From Triticum aestivum (Eukaryota; Streptophyta; Magnoliopsida; Poales; Poaceae), in NCBI RefSeq assembly GCF_018294505.1, contig NC_057811.1, positions 31,028,538-31,092,537 of the forward strand: a stretch of DNA of 64,000 bases. The letters are read 5' to 3'. Shown in pieces: positions 1 through 10,380 of this stretch (position 1 is its first letter; each line of letters starts with the position of its first letter). A model generated the notes under the pieces. The model saw nothing but the letters and a program-made list of their open reading frames with translations. It had not been told where the DNA came from and made no database searches. The translations under genes and the position numbers were made by a program.

Positions 1-1007
1 CGATTACGACGTTCGGACACACCATTACGCTGTGGTGTTCCGGGTGGCGTGAGTTGCGAAACTATTCCGCATTGTTTCAAATGTAGGCCAAACTCGTAAC
101 TCAAATATTCTCCTCCACGATCTGATCGTAGAAACTTTATTTTCTTGTTAACATGATTTTCAACTTCGCTCTAAAATTCTTTGAACTTTTCAAATGTTTT
201 AGCCTTATGTTTCATTAAGTAGATATACCCATATCTGCTTAAATCATCTGTGAAGGTGAGAAAATAACGATATCCGCCACGAGCCTCAATATTCATCGGA
301 CCACATACATCTATATGTATGATTTCCAACAAATCAGTTGCTCTCTCCATAGTTCCGGAGAACGGTGTTTTAGTCATCTTGCCCATGAGACACGGTTCGC
401 AAGTACCAAGTGATTCATAATCAAGTGATTCCAAAAGTCCATCATTATGCAGTTTCTTCATGCGCTTTACACCGATATGACCTAAACGGCAGTGCCACCA
501 ATAAGTTGCACTATCATTATCAAATCTGCATCTTTTGGCTTCGACATTATGAATATGTGTGTCACTACTACCGAGATTCATTAAAAATAGACCACTCTTC
601 AAGGGTGCATGACCACAAAAGACATTACTCATATAAATAGAACAACCATTATTCTCTGATTTAAATGAATAATCGTCTCGCATTAAACAAGATCCAGATA
701 TAATGTTCATGCTCAACGCTGGCACAAAATAACAATCATTAAGGTCTAATACTAATCCCGAAGGTAGATGTAGAGGTAGCGTGCCGACGGCGATCACACT
801 GACTTTGGAACCGTTTCCCACGCGCATCGTCACCTCGTCCTTGGCCAGTGTTCGCTTAATCCGTAGTCCCTGTTTCGAGTTGCAAATATTAGCAACAGAA
901 CCAGTATCAAATACCCAGGTGCTACTGCGAGCTCTGGTAAGGTACACATCAATAACATGTATACCACATATACCTTTGTTCACCTTGCCATCCTTCTTAT
1001 CCGCCAA
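1..1007 (-). pseudogene. Copia pol fragment: protease, GAG-pre-integrase, integrase start
   Basis: This is the N-terminal part of a Copia polyprotein, which matures proteins and integrates cDNA. The aspartic protease motif DTG is at 900-908. The integrase zinc-binding region follows (WHCRLGH near 485-505, CEPC near 390-405), then the start of the catalytic core with DVCGP and TDDLSRYGY. The frame is closed at 171-173, where CAG has become TAG relative to the T copies. The rest of the core, up to position 1, continues in the same frame with SDRGGEY still readable. The remainder of pol is beyond the window. It is a dead copy because of the nonsense codon. Confidence 0.9.
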
Positions 1008-1815
1008 ATACTTGGGGCAGTTCCGTTTCCAGTGACCAGTCTGCTTGCAGTAAAAGCACTCAGTTTCAAGCTTAGGTCCAGATTTGGGTTTCTTCTCTTG
1101 AACAGCAACTTGGTTGCTATTCTTCTTGAAGTTCCCCTTCTTTCTTCCCTTTGCCCTTTTCCTTGAAACTAGTGGTCTTACTGACCATCAACACTTGATG
1201 CTCCTTTTTGATTTCTACCTCCGCTCCCTTTAGCATTGCGAAGAGCTCGGGAATTGTCTTATTCATCCCTTGCATGTTATAGTTCATCACGAAGCTCTTG
1301 TAGCTTGGTGGCAGTGATTGAAGAATTCTGTCAACGAGGCTATCATCCGGAAGATTAACTCCCAGTTGAATCAAGTGATTATTATACCCAGACATTTTGA
1401 GTATATGCTCACTGACAGAACTATTCTCTTCCATCTTGCAGCTGTAGAACTTATTGGAGACTTCATATCTCTCAATCCAGGCATTTGCTTGAAATATTAA
1501 CTTCAACTCCTGGAACATCTCATATGCTCCATGACGTTCAAAACGTCGTTGAAGACCCGGTTCTAAGCCGTAAAGCATGGCACACTGAACTATTGAGTAG
1601 TCATCAGCTTTGCTCTGCCAGACGTTCATACCTTCTGGTGTTGCTCTTGCAGGTGGCCTGGCACCCAACGGTGCTTCCAGGACGTAATTCTTCTGTGCAG
1701 CAATGAGGATAATCCTCAAGTTACGGACCCAGTCCGTGTAATTGCTACCATCATCTTTCAACTTTGCTTTCTCAAGGAACGCATTAAAATTCAACGGAAC
1801 AACATCACGGGCCAT
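1008..1815 (-). pseudogene. Copia gag
   Basis: This is the nucleocapsid-forming Gag of element A. It starts at the ATG at 1813-1815 (MARDVVPLNF), the same start as in both T copies. The UBN2/retrotran_gag type region covers most of the frame. A lysine-rich stretch is followed by a CCHC zinc knuckle (CX2CX4HX4C) at 1018-1058. The frame ends early at 1117 because of an indel near 1140 in the lysine-rich stretch, so the zinc knuckle lies in another frame, continuous with the pol fragment. In intact relatives gag and pol form one reading frame. Confidence 0.9.
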
Positions 1816-3039
1816 CTATCTACAATTGACATAGACAAGGAAGATACTATCAGGTACTAAGTTCATGATAAATTTAAGTTCTATTAATCATATTACTTAA
1901 GAACTACCACTTAGATAGACATCTCTGTAATCATCTAAGTGATTACGTGATCCAAATCAACTAAACCATAACCGATCATCACGTGAAATGGAGTAGTTTT
2001 CAATGGTGAACATCACTATGTTGATCATATCTACTATATGATTCACGCTCGACCTTTCGGTCTCAGTGTTCCGAGGCCATATCTGCATATGCTAGGCTCG
2101 TCAAGTTTAACCTGAGTATTCTGCGTGTGCAAAACTGGCTTGCACCCGTTGTAGATGGATGTAGAGCTTATCACACCCGATCATCACGTGGTGTCTGGGC
2201 ACGACGAACTTTGGCAACGGTGCATACTCAGGGAGAACACTTTTATCTTGAAATTTTAGTGAGAGATCATCTTATAATGCTACCGTCAATCAAAGCAAGA
2301 TAAGATGCATAAAAGATAAACATCACATGCAATCAATATAAGTGATATGATATGGCCATCATCATCTTGTGCTTTGTGATCTCCATCTCTGAAGCACCGT
2401 CAGGATCACCATCGTCACCGGCGCAACGCCTTGATCTCCATCGTAGCATCGTTGTCGTCTCCCAACTATTGCTTTTACGACTATCGCTACCGCTTAGTGA
2501 TAAAGTAAAACAATTACATGGCGGTTGCATTGCATACAATAAAGCGACAACCATATGGCTCCTGCCAGTTGCCGATAACTCGGTTACAAAACATGATCAT
2601 CTCATACAATAAAATATAGCATCATGTCTTGACCATATCACATCACAACATGCCCTGCAAAAACAAGTTAGACGTCCTCTACTTTGTTGTTGCAAGTTTT
2701 ACGTGGCTGCTACGGGCTTAGCAAGAACCGTTCTTACCTACGCATCAAAACCACAACGATAGTTTGTCAAGTTGGTGCTGTTTTAACCTTCGCAAGGACC
2801 GGGCGTAGCCACACTTGGTTCAACTAAAGTGAGAGAGACAGACACCCGCCAGTCACCTTTAAGCAACGGGTGCTCGCAACGGTGAAACCAGTCTCGCGTA
2901 AGCGTACGCATAATGTCGGTCCGGGCCGCTTCATCTCACAATACCGCTGAACCAAAGTATGACATGCTGGTAAGCAGTATGACTTATATCGCCCACAACT
3001 CACTTGTGTTCTACTCGTGCATAACATCAACGCATAAAA
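1816..3039 (-). other. Untranslated leader of Copia A
   Basis: This is about 1.2 kb between primer binding site and gag with no supportable coding frame. It matches the leaders of T (33718-34942 and 40715-41937) and, more weakly, of C (49186-50374). BARE1-type elements are known for a long leader that carries packaging signals; no such signal was identified here. Confidence 0.8.
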
Positions 3040-3055
3040 CCAGGCTCGGATGCCA
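3040..3055 (-). other. Primer binding site of Copia A (variant)
   Basis: On the minus strand it reads TGGCATCCGAGCCTGG, one base inside the LTR end. The canonical initiator-Met tRNA site begins TGGTATCAGAGC, so two of the first 12 bases differ. The same variant occurs in both T copies (34943-34958, 41938-41953), while C keeps the canonical form. Confidence 0.8.
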
Positions 3056-3056
3056 C

Positions 3057-4177
3057 TGTTGGGGAACGTAGTAATTTAAAAAAATTTCCTACGCACACGC
3101 AAGATCATGGTGATGTATAGCAATGAGAGGGGAGAGTGTTGTCCACGTACCCTCGTAGACCGAAAGCGGAAGCGTTAACACAACGCGGTTGATGTAGTCG
3201 TACATCTTCACGATCCGACCGATCAAGTACCGAACGCACGGCACCTCCGAGTTCAGCACACGTTCAGCTTGATGACGTCCCTCGAACTCCGATCCAGCCG
3301 AGTGTTGAGTGAGAGTTTCGTCAGCACGACGGCGTGGTGACGATGATGATGTTCTACCGACGCAGGGCTTCGCCTAAGCACCGCTACGATATTATCGAGG
3401 TGTAATATGGTGGAGGGGGGCACCGCACACGGCTAAAAGATCGTTGATCAATTGTGTGTCTAGAGGTGCCCCCTGCCCCCGTATATAAAGGTGCAAGGGG
3501 GAGGCCGCCGGCCAAGGGAGGAGAGGCACGCCAGGAGGAGTCCTACTCCTACCGGGAGTAGGACTCCCCCCCTTTTCCATGTTGGACTAGGAGAGGAAGG
3601 CGGAAAAGGTGGAGGGGAGGAAGGAAGGGGGGGGGCGCCGCCCCCCTCTCCTTGTCCTATTCGGACTGGGGGGAGGGGCGCGCGGCCCTGCCCTGGCCTC
3701 CTCTCCTCTCTTCCACCTAGGCCCAATAAGGCCCATTAAGTTAGCGGGGGGTTCCGGTAACCTCCCGGTACTCCGGAAAAATCCCGATTTCACCCGGAAC
3801 ACTTCCGATGTCCAAACATAGGCTTCCAATATATCAATCGTTATGTCTGGACCATTTCGAGACTCCTTGTCATGTCTGTGATCACATCCGGGACTCCGAA
3901 CAACCTTCCGTACATCAAAACATATAAACTCATAAGATAACTGTCATCGTAACGTTAAGCGCGCGGACCCTACGGGTTCGAGAACTATGTAGACATGACC
4001 AAGACACCTCTCCGGTCAATAACCAATAGCGGAACCTGGATGCTCATGTTTGTCTATGTATTCACACATGTATTATGTTTCCGGTTAATACAATTCTAGC
4101 ATGAATAATAAACATTTATCAAGATATAAGGAAATAAATAATAACTTTATAATTGCCTCTAGGGCATATTTCCTTCA
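3057..4177 (-). repeat. 5' LTR of Copia A with internal deletion
   Basis: The ends on the plus strand are TGTTGGGG and TTCCTTCA. The length is 1121 bp, against about 1730 bp for the T LTRs. About 617 bp are missing at 4047-4048, where GATGCTCAT is joined directly to GTTTGTCTATG. In the solo LTR those two sequences are at 11788 and 12406. The TATA-like CTTTATATAC on the minus strand is at 3481-3490. Confidence 0.92.
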
Positions 4178-5004
4178 GTTTCGACATAAGCCACCACACG
4201 GGGCAAGTCATGACGGATGTCACTAGGGAGAACCGCCTCTGCACCGTAAACCATGAAAAAAGGCGTGTAACACGTAGATTTGTTGGGTGTGGTATTGATG
4301 CTCCTTAACATAGAAGGTAACTCCTCCACCCAACAACCCGGTGTCCGTTGTAAAGGAACCATGAGCCGTGGCTTGATGCCTCTCAGGATCTCTTGATTGG
4401 CTCCCTCCTCTTGACCATTAGACTAGGGGTGAGCCACTGATGATACGTCAAGCCGGATGTGTTCACGTTGACAAAATTCATTCATAGCACCCTTGGACAG
4501 ATTAGTGCCATTATCAGTTATAATGTTGTGTGGAAAACCAAACCGGAAAAACACCTTCTTGATGAATTGAACCGCCGTAGCTGCATCACACTTACTGACT
4601 GGCTCTGCCTCCACCCACTTAGTGAACTTATCAACCGCCACTAGAAGGTGGGTCTTCTTATCCTTAGATCTCTTAAAGGGCCCAACCATATCCAGCCCCC
4701 AAGCCGCAAACGGCCAAGTGATTGGAATCATCCTCAACTCTTGAGCCGGTACATGAGCGCGCCGTGAGAATTTTTGACAGCCGTCACACTTTTTGACTAA
4801 GTCCTCATCATCGGCATGAGCCGTCAGCCAATAGAAACTGTGACGAAAAGCCTTTGCCACCAGAGACTTTGAACCGGCGTGGTGACCACAATCTCCTTCG
4901 TGCATCTCACGCAAAATCTCACGGCCTTCTTCAGGAGACACACAATGCTGAAACGCCCCTATCACACTGCAATGATGTAACTCTCCATTGACAATAGTCA
5001 TTGA
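4178..5004 (-). pseudogene. Gypsy D integrase (truncated by Copia A)
   Basis: Integrase joins retrotransposon cDNA to host DNA. The zinc-binding HHCC region (GHHAGSKSL, then CDGCQKF) is near 4780-4905. The DDE core follows: D in WGLDMVGPF near 4685-4710, D in ITDNGTN near 4500-4520, E in the NGQEEG stretch near 4400. A TAG at 4423-4425 replaces a glutamine codon (SVAHP then stop, where E reads HPQSNGQ), and TAG at 5002-5004 separates this from the RNase H part of the same frame. The distal end is lost to the Copia insertion at 4177/4178. Confidence 0.9.
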
Positions 5005-6971
5005 CTAGGACCGCCGGATTATCTGCCTGGCCAAAGTTTCATCCTCCGGGAACTCGCCCCGGTTCATATATGCCGAATATGGGACCGTCCAATCTGGGAT
5101 GATATGAAGAGCCGCCACCAACTGAATCTCCGGATCGGGAACAGCCAAATCCTCCTCTGTTGGGAGTTTGACCCACGGGTTATGTAAAACATCCAGAAAA
5201 ACATTGGGTGGAACCGGTTTACGTTGGGAACCCAAATGACTTAAAGCGTCCGCCGCTTCGTTCTGTCGCCGGTCCACATGGTCAACCTGATAACCTTTGA
5301 AGTGACCAGCAATAATATCCACCTCTCGACGATATGCTGCCATGAGCGGATCCTTGGAATCCCAAGTACCAGACACTTGTTGAGCCACCAGGTCAGAGTC
5401 ACCGAAGCACTTAACCCGGCTTAAGTTCATCTCCTTAGCCATCCGAAGACCATGGAGTAAAGCCTCATATTCAACTGCATTATTAGTGCAAGGGAACATT
5501 AAACGGAGAACATAACAAAAATTATCACCTCGTGGGGAAGTTAACACGACTCCAGCCCCCGAGCCCTCCAATTGCCTGGACCCATCGAAATGAATAGTCC
5601 AATAAGTATGATCCGGCTTTTCTTTCGGCGCTTGTAACTCTGTCCAGTCATTGATGAAATCCACAAGTGCCTGAGATTTGATTGCCGTCCGGGGCATATA
5701 TTTTAACCCGTGAGGTCCAAGCTCAATAGCCCATTTGGCAACCTGGCCAATTGCTTCCCTGTTTTGGATTATATCTCCCCAAGGGGCAGAACTGACCACA
5801 GTGATAGGATGACCCTGAAAATATTGTTTAAGCTTCCGGCTCGCCATGAAAACTCCATACACCAGCTTCTGCCAATGTGGGTACCTCTCCTTGGACTCAA
5901 TAAGCACTTCACTGATATAATAAACCGGCCGTTGAACCGGATATTCCTTTCCAGCCTCCTTGCGCTCCACCACAATGGCCACACTAACTGCCCGGGCATT
6001 AGCAGCCACGTACAACAACAGCGGCTCCTTATCAACCGGAGCAGCAAGGATCGGTGGCTCGGCTAACAGCTTCTTCAAACCTTCAAACGCCGCGTTGGCA
6101 GCATCACTCCAGACAAAATTATCTGTGTTCTTCATCATCCGATACAGCGGGATTGCTTTCTCTCCTAACCGGCTGATAAACCGGCTCAGCGCTGCAATCC
6201 AGCCCGCCAGTCGTTGAACGTCGTTGACACACGCCGGTTTAGCCAGAGACGTAATAGCCTTGATCTTTTCCGGATTAGCTTCAATGCCCCTGTTAGACAC
6301 CAGAAAGCCCAAGAGCTTGCTGCCGGTACACCAAAGACATACTTAGCCGGATTAAGCATCATTTTAAAAACCCGGAGGCTCTCAAAAGTTTCCTTCAAAT
6401 CGTCTATTAACGTCTCCTCCTTCCTGGACTTCACTACAATATCATCCACATAAGCATGAACATTACGCCCAATCTGACTATGAAGACAATTCTACACACA
6501 GCGCTGATAAGTCGCCCGGGCACTCTTAAGCCCAAAAGGCATAGACACATAGCAGAAGGCTCCAAAGGGAGATATAAAAGCCGTCTTCTCCTGGTCCTTA
6601 ACTGCCATTTTGATCTGATGATAACCGGAGTAAGCATCCAGAAAGCTCAAACGCTCACAACCCGCCGTAGCATCAATGATTTGATCAATACGAGGGAGAG
6701 CAAAAGGATCTGCCGGACGAGCCTTGTTCAAATCTGTGTAGTCCACACACATACGCCAAGTGCCGTTCTTCTTTAGTACTAGCACCGGATTAGCCAACCA
6801 CTCAGGATGAAATACCTCAATGATAAACCCAACCGCCAAGAGCCTGGCTACATCCTCGCCAATGGACTTGCATCTTTCTTCATTGAAGCGGCGGAGAGAC
6901 TGCTTGACTGGTTCAAATTTGGGATCGATGTTAAGAGTGTGCTCAGCGAGTTCCCTCGGTACACGTGGCAT
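5005..6971 (-). pseudogene. Gypsy D reverse transcriptase and RNase H
   Basis: This encodes cDNA synthesis and removal of template RNA. RT begins near 6971 (MPRVPRELAEH), with CVDYTDLNKARP near 6730-6770, FLDAYSGYHQI near 6620-6655 and catalytic YVDD at 6441-6452. A TAG near 6493 breaks RT before YVDD, and a frameshift lies near 6315 in the KYVFGVPA stretch. The connection/RNase H follows to about 5800. A second RNase H-like domain follows at about 5220-5600 (IHFDGS, EYEALLHG, GDSDLVAQQ, NEAADAL), which is the added domain typical of Tat-lineage Gypsy elements. It is dead in its present form. Confidence 0.9.
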
Positions 6972-7670
6972 GTCAGAAGGTTTCCATGCAAAGATGTCCT
7001 GCTTCTCACGGATGAACTCGATGAGCGCGCCTTCCTATTTTGGATCCATGTTAGCGCTGATGCTAAACTGCTTGGATGAATCGCCAGGCACAAAATCAAC
7101 CAGCTTAGTCCCATCAGCCGATTTAAACTTCAAGCCCGGATCATGCTCCGTAGTTGGCTTTTTCAAAGAAGTCAGATCCGCCGGATCAACATTGTCCTTG
7201 TAGAACTTCAACTCCTCTGTTGCACAAACCCACTTAGCATAAGCCGCATCACCTTCTTCACATTCCAAAGCGATCTTACGGCTCCCATGTACCATGATGG
7301 TCCCCTTATGAGCCGGCATCTTGAGCTACAGATAAACATAACAGGGCCTTGCCATAAACTTAGCATAAGCCGGCCGCCCAAACAAGGCATGTTACGGGCT
7401 CTTGATTTTTACCACTTCAAAGGTCAATGTCTCTGATCTTGAATCATGATCATCCCCAAAAGCAACCTCCAGAGCTATCTTACCAACTGGATACGCCGAT
7501 TTACCAGGCGCCACACCATGAAAAACGGTGTTTGACGGTTTAAGATTGTTATCCGTCAACCCCATGCGACGGAAGGTTTCATAATAAAGAATATTGATAC
7601 TGCTCCCTCCATCCATGAGCACCTTGGTGAACTTATACCCTCCAACCTGAGGCGCCACCACCAATGCCAG
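6972..7670 (-). pseudogene. Gypsy D protease and spacer
   Basis: This is the retropepsin-like protease that matures the polyprotein. The active-site stretch is LMDGGSSINILY near 7580-7625, with DGG in place of the usual DTG/DSG; this form is common in plant Gypsy proteases that read DGGSSxNIL. It is followed by LFGRPAYAKF and the MPAHKGTIMV stretch leading to RT. In-frame stops are at 7389-7391 (SP then TAA), 7323-7325 and 7032-7034. The frame is the same throughout, so only point mutations need be invoked. Confidence 0.82.
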
Positions 7671-9859
7671 ATGACCCGGATTATCAACCTAGGGTGGATG
7701 ATCCTCTCGACTCCACACAATGGGTTGTTCAGACCAGCGCAAGTAACGGGGCACCGCCAGTTCAACGGAGTTCACTGCCCTTTTATGAAGCTTCTGATCG
7801 TGCTTGCACAGGCTAGTGGTGAAGACATGATACTGCCCACTATTCAACTGCTTCGGTTTGCTCTGGTAACCCGACTGCTGCTGCTGCTGTTGATTACCCA
7901 GATGATTATAACCACCCTGGTTGCCCTGATTGCCTTGATTGCCATGTCCGCTTTGATTACCCTGAAATCCTTAGCCAGAACTATTTCGACCATAACCCGG
8001 CCCATGAGAACCGGGTCCTGAACCGCCGGACGGTCCATGATCATATCGGAAAAGATCCGAATTTTTAAACTCCCGCATAATAAAGCAATCCTTCCAGAGG
8101 TGCGTGGCTGGCCTTTCTCACGACCCGTGCTCTGGGCAAGGCTGGTTTAACAGGCGCTCAAGATTGGGACCTGATCCTCCCCCCTGCGGGGGCGGTTTAC
8201 CCTTACGGCGCTGACCATTATCCTTCGTGTTGGTGTTAGCCACAAAATCTAAACTATTATCCGCTTTACGCTTACCGTTGTTTCCACGCCCTGCTGGGTT
8301 ATGTTGCTGCCCTTTGGTGCTGTCACTCTTCTTTCCCTTTCCGGATTTTGATCATCAGACTCTGGGTCCTTGGTACTATCAGAGTCAGCATACTTAACCA
8401 GAGCTGCCATAAGCGTCCCCATGTCATTGCAATGACGCTTCAGCCATCCCAAGTTTAGCTTTAGAGGTGCGAACCGGCAATTGCCTTCCAACGTTAAAAC
8501 TGCTGTATCAGCGTTGATGCAGTCCGATGAATGCAAAATTTCCGAAACCCGGCGCACCCAATGGGTTGTTGATTCTCCTTCCTCTTGGACACAGGCAACT
8601 AAGTCCATAATTGACATGGGCTATTTGCACATGTCCTTGAAATTCTGAATAAACCGGGCCCTTAATTCGGCCCATGACCTAATGGAGTTAGCTGGCAAGT
8701 TTTTCAACCAAGTGCGAGCTGTTCCCTCCAACATCATGGTGAAATATTTAGCACATGCCGCATCATCCACATCCAGCATCTCCATCGCCATCTCATAACT
8801 TTCGACCCATGACTCGGGGGACAAGTCGGCAGTGTAATTGGGCACTTTACGTTGACCGTTGAAATCCTTGGGCAGTCGTACATTACGTAGAGCCGGGACA
8901 AGGCACGACACTCCCAAGGAACTGGAGGTAACTCCTGGTTCCACCGAAGTTGTTGGACGAACTGGAGTAAGCTGACGGGCCACGTACTGTGCTGCTACCT
9001 CGGCTTCTCAACGTGCCCTGCCATGATCCACCACATCCTGAGCATTAGCACCACCGCCCGCCGGATTATGCCCTCGAGGTGGGTTACGATTCCGCGGACT
9101 GCTCGACACGGCCGGTTCATCCATACGCCTGCTGTAACTCCGGCTTGGGCGGGGAGTAGAATGAATCCTCTCGCGGATGTATGAATAAGCCTGCTGCTGA
9201 GTCAAAGCCGTCTGAAGGAGCTCTGTTGCCCATCGTGTCTCGACCGCTACTGGGGACTCACCTTTGATTGGGAGAGATACCAATCATGAAGCGACGGCGA
9301 CTATGTTATCCAATGGGTTAGAGTAATGACCCGGAGGCGTTGAGACGTGCTGCGGCAGGACATTGTTCTGACGAGGTGGGTCCATCGAACGTGACTGAAC
9401 TGGCACTCCCATTCCAGGTGCCTCCACCCGGTTTACCACGGGCGGGTTACTGGTTCCTGCTCCTGGCGTGTCAAAGAGATTCCTTGCCTCATAAACCAGA
9501 GGTAGATGGGATTGGTACCTTCTCCTCATGACATCATTTGACGCGTTCTGATCTAACATAAGCCGGTAAGCCTGTGCATCCAACTCGGCCCGCTCTGCAG
9601 CTATCCTGGTATCCTCAGCTGCCAGGTCTGCCTTGGCTTGAGTTATCTGATCCTTCACCTTCGCGATTTTCTCGTTATGCTCCTCCTGATTCGCCGGGTT
9701 AACTTCCGCTAGCAGCGCTGCCAAAGCGTCAAATAAGTCAGACAAAAGCTGAGCCGGCGGTCGCACAAGGCCTCCTGCCCCGGCTGCTGTCGCCGCTATT
9801 GATCCGGAAATCATCGCCGTTGCAGTCGAAGAGTGCTGCGTAGGCTGCGTACACGCCAT
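7671..9859 (-). pseudogene. Gypsy D gag
   Basis: Gag forms the virus-like particle. The start is taken at the ATG at 9857-9859 (MACTQPTQHS). The N-terminal part has an alanine- and glutamate-rich helical segment near 9600-9700. The retrotrans_gag core is at about 8621-8960 (WVESYEMAMEMLDVDD, then ARTWLKNLP and LRARFIQNF). Downstream is a low-complexity asparagine/glycine/glutamine stretch near 7860-7960. The frame is constant, but stops occur at 9284-9286, 9008-9010, 8621-8623 and 7689-7691, with a probable shift near 8250. No clear zinc knuckle was seen. Confidence 0.82.
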
Positions 9860-10380
9860 GAAGATCGCAACCCAGCTTGGCGGATCGAAGGGGTCCGCAA
9901 TACTGTCGCCATCGGAACAGCCCCAAACCGGCCGTCTTGCAGCTGGTACAACGACTCGGTCTCTCCGGTAGATGACTCGTCATCAGAGTAGACGACGGTT
10001 TCACCACCAGATGCCGATCTAACCTCAGATTTCGCTCCGTGGATGACTCCCACAAAGGCACGCTTCATGGCGGGTTGAGCCCGGGCGGGTCTCGCACACT
10101 GAGCCATTTTGACGATGTCGGTGCAGATATCCGGCTCAGTGCCCGGCTCGCCAATCTTGCCAATGAAGACAGGAATACCGCCGAAGGGGGCCCGGTACCC
10201 GTACTCGATTGATCCGGCCTCGGGGCCCCAGCCTGTGTTGTCGATGTAGAGCTTGCCGCGACGACTCTTGATCATCCGGCCAACAACGTATCCCTTGAGC
10301 CCTTTGAAGCTGCCCTCTAAGAACTCGAAACCATCGTGCGATAGCCCCACGGTGGGCGCCAACTGTCGTGGTTTTTTCAT
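9811..10380 (-). CDS. Leader ORF of Gypsy D reading through the primer binding site
   Basis: This is an open frame of 189 codons whose ATG (10378-10380) lies inside the LTR, 15 bp before its end. It is read in phase through the primer binding site (residues QLAPTVG) and overlaps the first 49 bp of gag in another frame. There is no known domain. It is rich in glycine, with segments such as YRAPFGGIPVFIGKIGEPG that look protein-like. It is unbroken, whereas every other D frame is broken. It could be a translated upstream ORF or a remnant N-terminal extension of gag. Function is unknown. Confidence 0.45.
   Translation of the reverse strand: MKKPRQLAPTVGLSHDGFEFLEGSFKGLKGYVVGRMIKSRRGKLYIDNTGWGPEAGSIEYGYRAPFGGIPVFIGKIGEPGTEPDICTDIVKMAQCARPARAQPAMKRAFVGVIHGAKSEVRSASGGETVVYSDDESSTGETESLYQLQDGRFGAVPMATVLRTPSIRQAGLRSSWRVRSLRSTLRLQRR
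10345..10362 (-). other. Primer binding site of Gypsy D
   Basis: It reads TTGGCGCCCACCGTGGGG on the minus strand, one base from the LTR end at 10364. The TGGCGCC start is that of many plant Gypsy primer sites. The tRNA is not assigned. Confidence 0.75.

Larger units (their letters stand above)
1..4177 (-). mobile_element. Copia element A (BARE1/WIS/Angela group), 5' part
   Basis: Read on the minus strand the order is 5' LTR (4177 to 3057), primer binding site, leader, gag, then protease and integrase running off the left window edge. It is about 95 percent alike by eye to the two internal regions of element T. It is inserted in the integrase region of Gypsy D, since D coding sequence resumes at 4178. 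The target duplication should be GTTTC (4178-4182), but its partner lies outside the window. Family assignment rests on LTR ends and Copia domain order. Confidence 0.93.
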
